This document shows, piece after piece, positions 48,337-58,201 of a DNA stretch of 64,000 nucleotides. Both the position numbers and the translations under genes were made by a program. Positions within the stretch are counted from its first letter, which is position 1. The number at the start of each line of letters is the position of its first letter. The notes under the pieces were generated by a model. That model worked only from the letters and a program-made list of their open reading frames with translations, did not search any database and was not told where the DNA came from. The stretch is from an uncultured Phycisphaerales bacterium (GTDB lineage: Bacteria > Planctomycetota > Phycisphaerae > Phycisphaerales > SM1A02). The stretch covers positions 1 to 64,000 of the forward strand of contig CASICI010000011.1 in the NCBI GenBank assembly GCA_949373145.1, read 5' to 3'.

Positions 48337-49509
48337 TCATCCCACCAGCTTCGCGCCATCGGCGGCATGAGTCTCGAAAACTTTCGGAACGCGGTCGAAT
48401 GCCGAGGCATAGGTCGGCATCAGCTCCGCCTTGAGGTCTTCGATCGCATCAGGGTGGCACAATGACACCACGCACCCTCCGAAACCCCCTCCCGTCATTC
48501 GTGAGCCGTAGACTCCGGATGACTTCAAGCCGTCGGCGACATCCACGATGAGGTCCAGCTCCGGGCAGGAGACTTCGAAGTCATCGCGAAGCGAGCGGTG
48601 ACTTTCGCCGAGGAGTTGGCCCGCCAGCGGAAGGTCACCCGCTTCGACCGCGGTCACGAAGCGTTCGACGCGGTCGATTTCCGTGATCACATGTCTCGCC
48701 CGCGAGCGGATGTCCGTCGGAAGTGCCTGTTCATGAAAATCCGATCGGCGCACCTCCGACAGCGTCGTGACTCCGAGACGACGTGCCGAGTCTTCGCAGG
48801 CCTGCCTGCGATCGGCGTACGACCCATCGGCCAGGGTGTGTCTGACACCGGTGTCGATGATCACGATTCGCAGACGTTCCGAACCGGGAAGCGAGATCTG
48901 GCGACATGTTCTTCGCGTGCAGTCGATCAGACAGGCATGGTCCGCTTTCGCGGCGGCGCTCACGAACATGTCCATGATTCCACATGGAGTTCCTGCGAAA
49001 CGATGCTCGGACGACATGGCCTCTTCGGCAAGCGTTCGTGGATCGGTCTGGCATCCGAGCAGCGCGCGTGCGGCAAGAAGCATCCCAACCTCCAGTGCGG
49101 CGCTCGAGGAAAGACCCGCTCCGATCGGTATGTCGCTCGCGATCGTGCAGTTCAGCGGTGAGGCATCGAGGCCCTTTTCAAGAAGGGTTGCCAGTGGGCC
49201 GAGGATGTAGTCGAGATGGTTGTCTTCGGCACCGTGTCCGAGTGGACGGTACGACTGAATATCCTCGATGCGATGCGTCCGACCGACATCGAGCGCGTCG
49301 ATGGTGATCGCCCGGCCTCCATCCTTCGGTCTTCCCGCCGCAACGATGGTGGCGTGGTCGATTGCGATCGGAAGCACCTGTCCTCCGTTGTAATCGATGT
49401 GTTCCCCGATTAGATTGACTCGGCCGGGCGCGCGAACGATCAGTTCCGGCGTGGTCTGGTGAGTCGCCTCGTAGGCACGTACCGCTTTTTCGATGGTCGC
49501 TTCATTCAT
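48337..49509 (-). CDS. galK: Galactokinase
   Basis: The 390-residue GHMP kinase phosphorylates galactose at C1. RAPGRVNLIGEHIDYNGGQV (galactokinase signature), the ATP loop PIGAGLSSSAALEVG and TGGGFGGCVVSL are present. ATG 49509 is chosen because it fits the usual N-terminus. No galE or galT lies nearby, so it is an isolated Leloir gene, or a paralogue using another sugar. Confidence 0.92.
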   Translation of the reverse strand: MNEATIEKAVRAYEATHQTTPELIVRAPGRVNLIGEHIDYNGGQVLPIAIDHATIVAAGRPKDGGRAITIDALDVGRTHRIEDIQSYRPLGHGAEDNHLDYILGPLATLLEKGLDASPLNCTIASDIPIGAGLSSSAALEVGMLLAARALLGCQTDPRTLAEEAMSSEHRFAGTPCGIMDMFVSAAAKADHACLIDCTRRTCRQISLPGSERLRIVIIDTGVRHTLADGSYADRRQACEDSARRLGVTTLSEVRRSDFHEQALPTDIRSRARHVITEIDRVERFVTAVEAGDLPLAGQLLGESHRSLRDDFEVSCPELDLIVDVADGLKSSGVYGSRMTGGGFGGCVVSLCHPDAIEDLKAELMPTYASAFDRVPKVFETHAADGAKLVG

Positions 49510-49569
49510 GGCGACCACCAGACTATCGTGAACCCCGCACATCAGTCTCTTTCACTGCGAGTTTCCGCC

Positions 49570-50259
49570 ATGCTTGTGATCTTCGACATCGACGGCACCC
49601 TCTGTCGGACCTCCCAGTTGGATGATGACTGCTGGCGCCTCGCGGCCCGGGAGATTCTCGGCATCTCGTCCATGTCCACGGACTGGAACGACTATCCGCA
49701 CTCCACGGATGAATCGATCGCATCCGCACTCCACGAACGTGTTCACGGCGTTGAAGCAGGTCGGCAGGACATCGATGCCCTTCGTGATCGTTTCGTCTCG
49801 ATTCTTCAGGAGGCCCAGGAGACATCCCAGGATCAAATGAGGCAGACCCCGGGAGCATCTGAATTCATCGCTCGGCTGCGTTGCGAGGGGCACGGCGTCG
49901 CCATCGCGACCGGAGGGTGGACCCCCTCGGCTCGATTCAAACTTCAGTCCTGTGGAATCGAGCACGAGTCGATTCCATCGGCCTTCGCTTGTGATGCCCA
50001 TCCTCGAGCCGACATCATCGAGATCGCCCGGAAGCGTGCGATCGAACAAGGCGTTCATTCCGGGAATGATCCCTCGGTCGTCTATGTGGGTGATGGCTTG
50101 TGGGATCTCATTGCCGCCCGACAGCTCGGCATCGGTTTCGTTGGTCTTGCCAGCGGACAGCGAGAGTCGCTTCTGCGTGAAGCCGGGGCGAATGATGTCT
50201 TCCCGGATTTCGTCGACGCGGAACGATTTCTCGAGGCGTTGCGCGAAACCTCGCCTTGA
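49570..50259 (+). CDS. HAD-family hydrolase
   Basis: The 229-residue protein has HAD motifs: LVIFDIDGTLCRTSQ, AIATGGWTPSA (motif II) and VYVGDGLWDLIAARQLG (motif IV). The helical cap resembles phosphoglycolate-phosphatase-like enzymes. The substrate is unknown. It is divergent from galactokinase and precedes lemA. Confidence 0.82.
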   Translation: MLVIFDIDGTLCRTSQLDDDCWRLAAREILGISSMSTDWNDYPHSTDESIASALHERVHGVEAGRQDIDALRDRFVSILQEAQETSQDQMRQTPGASEFIARLRCEGHGVAIATGGWTPSARFKLQSCGIEHESIPSAFACDAHPRADIIEIARKRAIEQGVHSGNDPSVVYVGDGLWDLIAARQLGIGFVGLASGQRESLLREAGANDVFPDFVDAERFLEALRETSP

Positions 50260-50347
50260 GCCCGCCGTACCGGTTGCTCTCGAGCCTCTCTCGTGGGATC
50301 CTGTACGTGCCGTCTTCCGGTCGAACGCCGTCTCAAGGAGCTCCATC

Positions 50348-50914
50348 ATGGGTTTTTTACTGATCCCGATCATCGTCATCGTCGTCATCGTGCTTTTCAT
50401 CGCAGTCTGGTTCTTCGGGATGTACAACGGGCTCGTCCGCGCTCGGATCGGTTCCGAGACCGCATGGTCGGACATCGATGTCCAGTTGAAGCGACGTCAT
50501 GATCTGATTCCCAATCTCGTCGAGACCGTGAAGGGCTACGCATCGCACGAGAAGGAGACTCTGGAAAACGTCATCAAGGCGCGCAACGGCGCCGTGAGCG
50601 CCGATGGTGTCGGTGCGACCGGGCAGGCCGAAGGCATGTTGTCCTCCGCCCTCGGCAAACTCTTCGCACTCTCGGAGTCCTACCCGGACCTCAAGGCGAA
50701 TCAGAACTTCCTTCAACTTCAGGAGGAGCTGACCAGCACCGAGAACAAGATCGGATTCTCGCGGACCAACTACAACCGAATGACCGCCAACTACAACGAG
50801 AAACTGGAGACGATCCCCACGAACATCGTCGCCAACATGTTCAATTTCCAGCATCGGGATCTCTTCGAAGTCGAATCGGCTGAAGAGCGCGAGCCGACTC
50901 AGGTCAAGTTCTGA
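50348..50914 (+). CDS. lemA: LemA family membrane protein
   Basis: The 188-residue protein has one N-terminal membrane helix (LIPIIVIVVIVLFIAVWFF), then the LemA helical domain with YNGLVRARIGSETAWSDIDV, RHDLIPNLVETVKGYA and ENKIGFSRTNYN. ATG 50348 has AAGGAG 7 bp upstream. LemA is commonly paired with an M48 protease, as here. Confidence 0.93.
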   Translation: MGFLLIPIIVIVVIVLFIAVWFFGMYNGLVRARIGSETAWSDIDVQLKRRHDLIPNLVETVKGYASHEKETLENVIKARNGAVSADGVGATGQAEGMLSSALGKLFALSESYPDLKANQNFLQLQEELTSTENKIGFSRTNYNRMTANYNEKLETIPTNIVANMFNFQHRDLFEVESAEEREPTQVKF

Positions 50915-50965
50915 TTCATCGTCGTCCGCACCCAGCCTCTGTCTGCCGTTTGGATACCTCGTTTC

Positions 50966-52069
50966 ATGCCGAAGCCACAGCCCCCAGTCGCCGCGCCGGA
51001 AGCCGTCGTTCACGAAGAACGCGAGCCGCTGAAGGGCTTTTCGGGAAATCTCACCTACACCGATCTGATCGCACGAAACAAGCGCAACAGTGCCTTGATC
51101 GTGCTGATCATGTTTCTTCTGATCACGCTTTTCGGAGCGTCGGTGGGAGCCATTCTCGCTGCGTGGGGAGGCAGCTCCCAGCAGACATCGGCAGGGATGA
51201 ATGAATCGACGGGGCTCCAACTCGCGACCGTCGTCACGGGGCTCGTGGCCGGCAGTGTGGTCGGTTTCGTGCTTGCGATCATCGCGACGCTCTGGAGCTG
51301 GTTCGGAGGGTCCAACGCGATTCTTCGGATGACCGGTTCCAAGCAGCTGCAGAAGTCGGATGACCCTCAGCTGTTCAACGTGGTCGAGGAACTCGCGATC
51401 GCCGCCGGGATTCCCATGCCCGAGGTGTATCTCATCGCCGATCCTGGAATGAATGCCTTCGCCACCGGGCGCGATCCCGCTCATGGCGTCGTCGCGATCA
51501 CCACCGGCTTGCGGGCCAACCTCACCCGGGACGAACTCGCCGGCGTGATGGCGCATGAGATCAGTCACATCCGTCACTACGACATCAGATTGGGCATGCT
51601 GATGGCGACCCTGGCCGGCATCATCATCTTCGCCGCCGATGCCGGCACTCGTGTGGCGTTCTACAGCGCGGTCTTCGGTGGTGGTCGCGGCGGAAATCGC
51701 AGCAGTGGGAACAACGGCGGTGCCAATCCTCTTGCGATTCTGATCGTGGTGCTTGCGGTGATCTTCGCGATTCTGGCCCCGATCTGTGCGGTGATGGTCC
51801 GATTCGCGATGAGCCGCCAGCGGGAATATCTCGCTGATGCAGGTGCGGTCGAACTCACTCGCTACCCACAGGGGCTCGTCGGTGCACTCAGAAAGCTCGG
51901 TGCACAGCGACAACCGCTCAAGCATGTGGGTCAGTCGACCGCTCCACTTTTCATCGTCAATCCTCTGAAGAAAGCCGTCCGAGGGGGTCGTCACGACATC
52001 TCGACCAAGTTTTCGACGCACCCGCCGCTCTCCGACCGGATCGCACGTCTGCAGGCACTCGAGCCCTGA
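50966..52069 (+). CDS. htpX: HtpX-like M48 metalloprotease
   Basis: The 367-residue membrane protease has the zinc motif HEISH in LAGVMAHEISHIRHYD and the third-ligand region SRQREYLADAGAVEL. Hydrophobic helices lie at ~43-70, ~88-112, ~205-225 and ~245-270, so the active site faces the cytoplasm. It likely degrades misfolded membrane proteins. The 50-bp spacing to lemA supports joint expression; the pair recurs in many bacteria. Confidence 0.92.
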   Translation: MPKPQPPVAAPEAVVHEEREPLKGFSGNLTYTDLIARNKRNSALIVLIMFLLITLFGASVGAILAAWGGSSQQTSAGMNESTGLQLATVVTGLVAGSVVGFVLAIIATLWSWFGGSNAILRMTGSKQLQKSDDPQLFNVVEELAIAAGIPMPEVYLIADPGMNAFATGRDPAHGVVAITTGLRANLTRDELAGVMAHEISHIRHYDIRLGMLMATLAGIIIFAADAGTRVAFYSAVFGGGRGGNRSSGNNGGANPLAILIVVLAVIFAILAPICAVMVRFAMSRQREYLADAGAVELTRYPQGLVGALRKLGAQRQPLKHVGQSTAPLFIVNPLKKAVRGGRHDISTKFSTHPPLSDRIARLQALEP

Positions 52070-52169
52070 TCGTGCCGACATCCGTCATATTCCTCGGTTC
52101 TTCCTGAAAAAAACCGGTCTGGTCCGTGGTTTCGGTTGTTGAATTCCATCCGGAACCGATGATGGGGGC

Positions 52170-53207
52170 ATGGCACGAGACCGAGTCGTCACACCTGAGC
52201 AGCAGTCCGAAGATCGCGAGCCCGCACCCGTCCAGCACGAGGGGGGGCCGGCGCTTCGTCCCGTGCACATGACCGAGTATGTCGGGCAGCCTGATCTCGT
52301 CGAACGACTGTCGATCGCACTGGAAGCGGTCAGGCAGCGCAAGGACACGATGGAGCATGTGCTTCTTCACGGACCTCCAGGACTGGGAAAGACCACGCTC
52401 GCACACGTGATCGCCACCGAGATGGGGACACGTCTCTACACCACGAGCGGTCCCGCTCTGTCGAAGGCGGGAGATCTCATCGGCACGCTCACGCGGATGT
52501 CGGAAGGTGATGTGCTTTTCATCGATGAGATCCATCGAATGCCGGCCGCCGTCGAGGAATACATCTATCCTGCGATGGAGGATTTCAAGGTTGATTTCAC
52601 GGTCGACAGTGGCATGCACGCCAAGGTCATCACCGTAGGACTCAAGCCATTCACGCTCATCGGTGCGACCACTCGCGCAGGTCTGCTGACGCAGCCACTG
52701 CGCAGTCGATTCGGCATCTCGCACCACCTCGACTACTACGGCACCGATGAACTTCTTGTCATTCTCAAACGTGCGGCCGACAAGCTCTCGATGTCCGATG
52801 TCGCAGCCGATGCACTCAAGGAGATCAGCATCAGGAGTCGCGGGACACCACGGGTGGCGCTTCGCCTTCTTCGGCGGGTCAGGGACTTCGCCCAGGTTCG
52901 CGCGAGTGGAAAGGTCTCAGGCAAGGTCGTGATCGAAGCCCTCGCCCTCGAAGGCGTCGATGATCATGGGCTTGACGAACTGGACCGAAAATACCTTCGT
53001 TCGATTCTCGAGACCTATGGCGGCGGTCCGGTCGGCCTTGAAGCGATCGCGGCGACGATGGGCGATGATTCGTCCACACTCGAGGATGTGGTCGAGCCCT
53101 ATCTGCTTCAGTCCGGTTTCCTGGCTCGGACCCGGCAGGGTCGATGTCTCACCGCAAGTGGTTACAAACTGCTCGGTGCATCAGCCCCCCGTGATCTCTT
53201 CGAGTGA
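52170..53207 (+). CDS. ruvB: Holliday junction branch migration ATPase RuvB
   Basis: The 345-residue AAA+ motor drives branch migration with RuvA during recombination. HGPPGLGKTTLAHVIA (Walker A), LFIDEIHRMPAAVEEY (Walker B), GATTRAGLLTQPLRSRFG (sensor 1 and arginine finger) and LEGVDDHGLDELDRKYL are present. A G7 run at 52240-52246 sits in the N-terminal part without breaking the frame. ruvA and ruvC are not in the window. Confidence 0.96.
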   Translation: MARDRVVTPEQQSEDREPAPVQHEGGPALRPVHMTEYVGQPDLVERLSIALEAVRQRKDTMEHVLLHGPPGLGKTTLAHVIATEMGTRLYTTSGPALSKAGDLIGTLTRMSEGDVLFIDEIHRMPAAVEEYIYPAMEDFKVDFTVDSGMHAKVITVGLKPFTLIGATTRAGLLTQPLRSRFGISHHLDYYGTDELLVILKRAADKLSMSDVAADALKEISIRSRGTPRVALRLLRRVRDFAQVRASGKVSGKVVIEALALEGVDDHGLDELDRKYLRSILETYGGGPVGLEAIAATMGDDSSTLEDVVEPYLLQSGFLARTRQGRCLTASGYKLLGASAPRDLFE

Positions 53208-53321
53208 GTGCACCCAGTACAGCGAACCATCACTGTGACAGGCGTCCATGCTGTGGGTGAAACGACGACCGTGGGCTTCTTCCGGTGCCCTTCACGTCGG
53301 TTTCGAATGAACGTGTCCGGA

Positions 53322-56300
53322 TCATCCGCCGCCGGCGGGCAGTCCGAATCGAAGACTCACGGAAGGTGAGTCTCGAATCACGTCGTATCCAGCTTCGAAT
53401 TGAAGATCGAAGTCATTGAACGTGCGGGTGACCGTGCCCGAAATGGCGCGCATCTCGTTCGCGAGCAGGTCGTACTGTGGCGTGCATCCGATGAGATATC
53501 GTCTGCCAAGCTTGTACGCGATGCCCGCCTGAAGCAGTTCGGTCTGACCGGCCTGGATGTAACGGTATTCAAGGTAGGTGCTGACTGCGGGTGAGTGCTC
53601 TATTTGAAATCCGACGGATCCCGTCATCAGCCCGTCGTAGTTCTCGAGAACCTGCGAGCCATCGGAGAGTATCTTCACCCCGGTGAGGGTGTCGACCAGA
53701 TATTTGGCGGACCCACCGACCGAAAAGGTGTCGCTCAGATTCCAGTTGAGGTTGCCGTAGAGATGGCTTCCCCACTGTGAGAGTTCCGGACGCCAGTCGA
53801 CCCAGGTGGGGTTTGGGCTTTGTGCATAGGTCCATGGTGTCCTGGCGTCTGCAAGCGTGAAGACGTCCGCTCCATCATTCAACTGGGCACCCATGTCCAG
53901 ATCGATCCAGTCCACGGATCGTCGCCTGCCGCCACCGCCACGCTTGGTCTGGAAGATCTGTCGCACGCCCGCTCTGATCGCGCTGCCTCCACTGATGGCT
54001 TCGACTTCCTGGTCGTAGACCGGAAGCCCGCCGTCGTTGAGACTGTCGACCCCGACCCAGGCGTGTGCGTAGGGGCGGATCACCTGACGCAGTCGGTCCA
54101 GGTCGAACGTGCTGTTTCTGACCGTGTTCCATGACTGGATGAGCGTGGTGTTGGTCTTCAGTCCCGCCGACCCGAAGAATCGAAGGTTCTTCGCGTCCGG
54201 GTTGTAGGTCTCGAATTTCTGATTGAGGTATCCCGTGGCGCGTGCCGAGACGTAGGGCACCACGTTCGTGGCTCCGTAGTCGAGAGGAAGGCTCATCTCC
54301 TGGCGCGTGTCGAAGCGTGTCACGAAGTCGCTGTTGTACCCGGCTTTGCCGTAGTAGAGATCATGGATCGATTCGTCCGGATTGGTGGTGGCGAAGGCCG
54401 CATTCGGCACACCCAGTTCGTTCGGCGTGCCGTCGGTGACCTTGATTCGCATGAGCGACGCCGAGTACTCGCTGGTCCAGCTCACGGCATCGCTGAACAG
54501 GCTGTCCGCGTATCTTCGGTAGGCGAGTTCCGGGGCCTTGTCGACGTAGTACGGCCGACTGGCCATCTGGTAGTTGTTGCTCACGAACGGCATCAAGGAG
54601 TAGTTGGTCGAGAGTGTGAGCTCGGTGTTGTTGCTTCTGTAGTCGAGCGAGATCCCGCTCATGTATTCGAGCCTGCTGTCGAAGTCCTCGATGCGCCAGG
54701 CACTCGACCAGGTGGGATCACTCATCCAGGCGAGTTCGGCTCGAAGTGTCAGGTTGTTCGAAATCGCCATGCTGTACGAGCCTTCCACCTCGCCGCGAAA
54801 CGACTCTTCGATGTCCACCGAGACACCCGCACTGGTGCGGTCGATTCCGCCGGTGTCGTACAGACCGTAGGCCTTGAACTCACCTCGATAGTCGGTGCCT
54901 TCGGCTTTGAACTCGAGTCCCAGCCCCGGACCACGCTTGGTGAAGCCGTCGAGAAGAAGATCGGCTTCCATTCCATCGATGGGTGGTTCCATTCCCAGCA
55001 ATGAGAAGAGATTCCAGGTCGTCTCGATCTCCATCCCATACTCGTCGTCGTAGCCCAGTCGCAGACTCTTGAACGGGATGGCATCCGCTTCGCCGGAGAA
55101 TTCCGGCCAGTAGAAGAAGGGGATGCCGCCGGCCTCGATCGTGAGATCCTCACCTTCGATGTAGGTGACTCGCTCGCCCTGTCCTCCCGGACCCCCTGAT
55201 TGAAGTGCCGTCGTGTCCGCGGGTCGACGCGTGATCGTGACTCGATCGAGACCGATCGCCAGTTGCGGCACCATGAAACTGCTGGTGGAGATCTTCGCCT
55301 TTTCCGCGACCCACTCGTCGGCGGAGAGTTGTCGCATCTCCTTTGCCCGTGCGAACACGGGTTTGTCGGCCGCGAATCTGTTGTAGGTCCTGAGAAGGGC
55401 ATCGAGCATCAGGGCGCGATCGTTTCTGATGTCGTAGTACACCGCTCGTGCATGGACGTCGTAGCGGCCGTCGGTCGCGATCACTTCCTCTTCGAGGTAG
55501 ATCCCCTCGACGTCGTTGATCGAGATCTGGCGCTCTCCCGCGCCCATTCCGGCGACGGTGTCCTTGCGAAGAAAGATCACGCCTGCGCCGGCGCTCAGCT
55601 GGAGTGGCGCGAAATCGTCGTTCGAACCCATGGGGTCGTAATCGACCAGAAAGCGCCCATCCGCGATGATGGTGTCGTCGGATTCGTCGATCTCGATCTG
55701 ATTCGCGGTGAATGACACCATGCCGCTGGGTTGGAAGATCGCGATCGATGCGACCTGTTCGGGAGGAAGCTCGACTTCCTTCGGCAACCGTGCGAGTGCT
55801 TCCGCTTCACTGTCGGGAAGAACCGGCGATGCACCCGGGACGGGTGTCGGAAGCACCGGGCGCGGTGCTTCGAGTGCCTGTGGTCTCACGCTGAGTGCGG
55901 GAAGCGGCGCGGCGAGCAGACCTCTGAGATATCGAGCCAGTCGTTTTTCCCCACGCCGCAGAATCGTGTTGATCTCCGGCGGCGTGCGATTGATGATCGC
56001 GGTCGACAGTTTGATCGATCCTCGAGCCGAGCCGACGATCAGAACGTCGTCTCCCGTGACTCCGAGACCGGCTCTGCGAGTCGGTTCCTCGACTCTGGGG
56101 AAGTACACCGCGAGTTGGTTGACCAGTCCTTCGGAAGAGGGCAGACGATTGATCCAGACGACCGCTTCAGCGGCGGTGAAGGCATAACCGCCGACGTCGA
56201 TCTGGACATCGCCTTCCAACTGGATTCTGGTGGTGTCATCGACCTGCCAGCTCCAGCATTGCTGGGCGACCACCCTGATGTCGGAGTTGATGGGTTGAAT

Positions 56301-56480
56301 CGGAAGGACGAATCCCCCGAGTCGGTCTCCCGTCACCGTGACCGTCTTGCCTGGCTCTGCTTGCGCGGATTGGGCATTCGCGACCTGGGCCTCGGCTGTC
56401 TGACACAAGGCGACCAGGCACCCACCGAGAACGGTGAGTGCGTGTCTTGCGAATGAGGTTCTTTTCGGGCATCCTTGCAC
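53322..56480 (-). CDS. lptD: LptD-like outer-membrane LPS-assembly protein
   Basis: The 1,052-residue protein has a signal peptide (HALTVLGGCLVALCQTAEAQ), an OstA/LptA-like part at ~65-110 (RIQLEGDVQIDVGGYAFTAA), a Pro/Ala-rich insert at ~195-225, a second OstA-like stretch and a beta-barrel from ~470 to the end with many alternating strands (LRLGYDDEYGMEIETTWNLF, YGLYDTGGIDRT). LptD inserts lipopolysaccharide into the outer membrane. The final residues are not aromatic, unlike typical barrels. The start is GTG 56480, weakly supported. Its presence indicates a diderm envelope. Confidence 0.75.
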   Translation of the reverse strand: MQGCPKRTSFARHALTVLGGCLVALCQTAEAQVANAQSAQAEPGKTVTVTGDRLGGFVLPIQPINSDIRVVAQQCWSWQVDDTTRIQLEGDVQIDVGGYAFTAAEAVVWINRLPSSEGLVNQLAVYFPRVEEPTRRAGLGVTGDDVLIVGSARGSIKLSTAIINRTPPEINTILRRGEKRLARYLRGLLAAPLPALSVRPQALEAPRPVLPTPVPGASPVLPDSEAEALARLPKEVELPPEQVASIAIFQPSGMVSFTANQIEIDESDDTIIADGRFLVDYDPMGSNDDFAPLQLSAGAGVIFLRKDTVAGMGAGERQISINDVEGIYLEEEVIATDGRYDVHARAVYYDIRNDRALMLDALLRTYNRFAADKPVFARAKEMRQLSADEWVAEKAKISTSSFMVPQLAIGLDRVTITRRPADTTALQSGGPGGQGERVTYIEGEDLTIEAGGIPFFYWPEFSGEADAIPFKSLRLGYDDEYGMEIETTWNLFSLLGMEPPIDGMEADLLLDGFTKRGPGLGLEFKAEGTDYRGEFKAYGLYDTGGIDRTSAGVSVDIEESFRGEVEGSYSMAISNNLTLRAELAWMSDPTWSSAWRIEDFDSRLEYMSGISLDYRSNNTELTLSTNYSLMPFVSNNYQMASRPYYVDKAPELAYRRYADSLFSDAVSWTSEYSASLMRIKVTDGTPNELGVPNAAFATTNPDESIHDLYYGKAGYNSDFVTRFDTRQEMSLPLDYGATNVVPYVSARATGYLNQKFETYNPDAKNLRFFGSAGLKTNTTLIQSWNTVRNSTFDLDRLRQVIRPYAHAWVGVDSLNDGGLPVYDQEVEAISGGSAIRAGVRQIFQTKRGGGGRRRSVDWIDLDMGAQLNDGADVFTLADARTPWTYAQSPNPTWVDWRPELSQWGSHLYGNLNWNLSDTFSVGGSAKYLVDTLTGVKILSDGSQVLENYDGLMTGSVGFQIEHSPAVSTYLEYRYIQAGQTELLQAGIAYKLGRRYLIGCTPQYDLLANEMRAISGTVTRTFNDFDLQFEAGYDVIRDSPSVSLRFGLPAGGG

Positions 56481-56519
56481 GCCGGAATGGTACCAGAACG
56501 GTCAAAAACGAGATGTCCG

Positions 56520-57494
56520 TCAGACCTTGTAGCGGGGGGGGTGGGACGCCAGTCCGCTCAGTTCCTTCATCGTCGTCATCGCCAGAAAACCCGTGAATGC
56601 AAGCCCCAGCAACAGCATGGCGGCTCCGTACATGCCTGCAGCGAGAAGCCAGCTCGCGGCATACAGACTTTGCCACATGGCACCGTATCGTGTGAGCTTT
56701 TCAGTGGCTTGACGAGGCTCCCCTCGAGCGATCTTGATCCTTGAAATCCAGATGAACGAGGCCACTGCCAGAATCGGCCAGATGATCCCGCTCCAGCTGC
56801 TGAGCGGCCACCATCCGATCTCATGGCCCTGATACCACCCGGTCATCAGAATGATCACCGACCAGGTGAGGTAGGCCACCCCGATGATGGTGAAGGAGCG
56901 CCGGCTCAGAGTCGGTCGTTTTCGACCGATCAGATGAACCGAGAGGCTGATCACCATCGCATGGGTCATCGTGAGCCAGACCGGAAAGGTGAAAGTCAGC
57001 TCGTAATTGGGAATGAGCATGTGCATCGCACTCACCAGTCCGATCGCCACCACTCCGACAGCCGGGACGTGTTTTCCCGCCACGTTGTAGAAAAGAATCC
57101 CCAGAGCGACCATCAAGGCGAATGCCAGGGCCCAGGTTCCGAATGGAAGAGCCGCGATGAGCGCGGCGAGAAGGGCGGAAGTGATGAGGATCCCAGCCGT
57201 TCCGGGACGAATCCGACCCGAGGGAATCGGCTTGTCGGGTGAAAAGGTGCTGTCGTGTCGGGCATCCAGAAGGTCGTTCAGCGAGGCGCCGAACGTGAAC
57301 AGACCGGTGGCGATGACCGCACTCAGCCCCAGAGCCACCCAGAGGGGCATCTTGGTCACGCTCAAATAGGGGTAGATTCCGCTTTCCCGGGTGAAAAGCA
57401 CCGTGAACCAGACATCTCCCACCGCACCGACGGCCATGGCCAGTCGAGTGAGCTGAACCGTGCCGAAGAGCCTGGTCGTGAGCGATCGTCCCAT
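56520..57494 (-). CDS. UbiA-family prenyltransferase-like membrane protein
   Basis: About nine hydrophobic segments span the 324-residue protein. The first Asp-rich motif is intact (NDLLDARHD, residues 73-81) and is followed by PDKPIPSGRI, as in UbiA enzymes, which attach prenyl chains to aromatic or other acceptors. The second Asp-rich motif is not recognisable: the matching loop is IGRKRPTLSRRSF. Either the acceptor chemistry differs or activity is lost. ATG 57494 is chosen by the N-terminal fit; an ATG at 57548 is possible. A G8 run lies at 56534-56541. Confidence 0.8.
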   Translation of the reverse strand: MGRSLTTRLFGTVQLTRLAMAVGAVGDVWFTVLFTRESGIYPYLSVTKMPLWVALGLSAVIATGLFTFGASLNDLLDARHDSTFSPDKPIPSGRIRPGTAGILITSALLAALIAALPFGTWALAFALMVALGILFYNVAGKHVPAVGVVAIGLVSAMHMLIPNYELTFTFPVWLTMTHAMVISLSVHLIGRKRPTLSRRSFTIIGVAYLTWSVIILMTGWYQGHEIGWWPLSSWSGIIWPILAVASFIWISRIKIARGEPRQATEKLTRYGAMWQSLYAASWLLAAGMYGAAMLLLGLAFTGFLAMTTMKELSGLASHPPRYKV

Positions 57495-57583
57495 GATGGG
57501 TAGAGTAACGACTGAAAGACCTTTCAAGCGCCCCCAAGTGCTGCGCATCCTTTAGGATGCCGCGCCACCGAGGAGATTTCACG

Positions 57584-58201
57584 ATGAGAGACATTCCACG
57601 TATGAACATCGACGCCACCGGACTCAGGATAGGCATGGTCACCAGCGCCTATCACGAGGAGATCACCGCGCGCATGCGTGAGGCGGCGATCACCGCATTC
57701 GTCGAAGCCGGCGGGCAGGAGGACGATCTCTACGAGGTCGCCGCGCCGGGTGCCTTCGAACTCGTGGTGCTGGCCGATGCGCTCGCTCGAAAGGATCTGG
57801 ACGGCGTGGTGGTTCTGGGTTGCGTCATCAAGGGTGACACCATGCATGATCAATACATCTGCAATTCGACGTCACAGATGCTCGCGCACATCTCCTTCGA
57901 ACATGAGATCCCGGTCGGGTTCGGTCTGCTCACGCTCTTCTCCAAGGAGCAGGGCATGGATCGAGCCGGTGGAGAGAAGGGGAACAAGGGCGAGGAGACC
58001 ATGAACGCCGTGATCGCCACCGCGCTCGGACTTCAAGCCATCGAGGAGGATCTTCCTGATGCCGCTCTTCGGCATCTGGAAGAGGACGATCTGGATGAGG
58101 ACGAGTCCGAAGAGGAATACGAGTACGAGGTCGTCGAGGAGTACGAGGACGGCGAAGAGGCTCCCGAAGAGGAACTCGAGTACGAGGAGGAAGAAGCTTG
58201 A
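57584..58201 (+). CDS. ribH: 6,7-dimethyl-8-ribityllumazine synthase with acidic C-terminal tail
   Basis: The 205-residue protein carries out the penultimate step of riboflavin synthesis. [36 protein letters not shown] (His 88 is the catalytic position) and [13 protein letters not shown] are family signatures. The core ends near residue 153; residues 154-205 are an added tail, nearly all Glu, Asp and Tyr. ATG 57584 has AGGAG 8 bp upstream. Its stop overlaps the nusB TTG start, a pairing common in bacteria. Confidence 0.94.
   Translation: MRDIPRMNIDATGLRIGMVTSAYHEEITARMREAAITAFVEAGGQEDDLYEVAAPGAFELVVLADALARKDLDGVVVLGCVIKGDTMHDQYICNSTSQMLAHISFEHEIPVGFGLLTLFSKEQGMDRAGGEKGNKGEETMNAVIATALGLQAIEEDLPDAALRHLEEDDLDEDESEEEYEYEVVEEYEDGEEAPEEELEYEEEEA

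Noticed and set aside
50357-52081. 574-codon minus-strand frame opposite lemA and htpX
   Set aside because: The plus strand carries two intact, recognised genes; the antisense product is low-complexity His/Asp/Arg.
52170-53207. Possible ruvABC operon
   Set aside because: Only ruvB is present; the neighbours are htpX and the convergent lptD-like gene.
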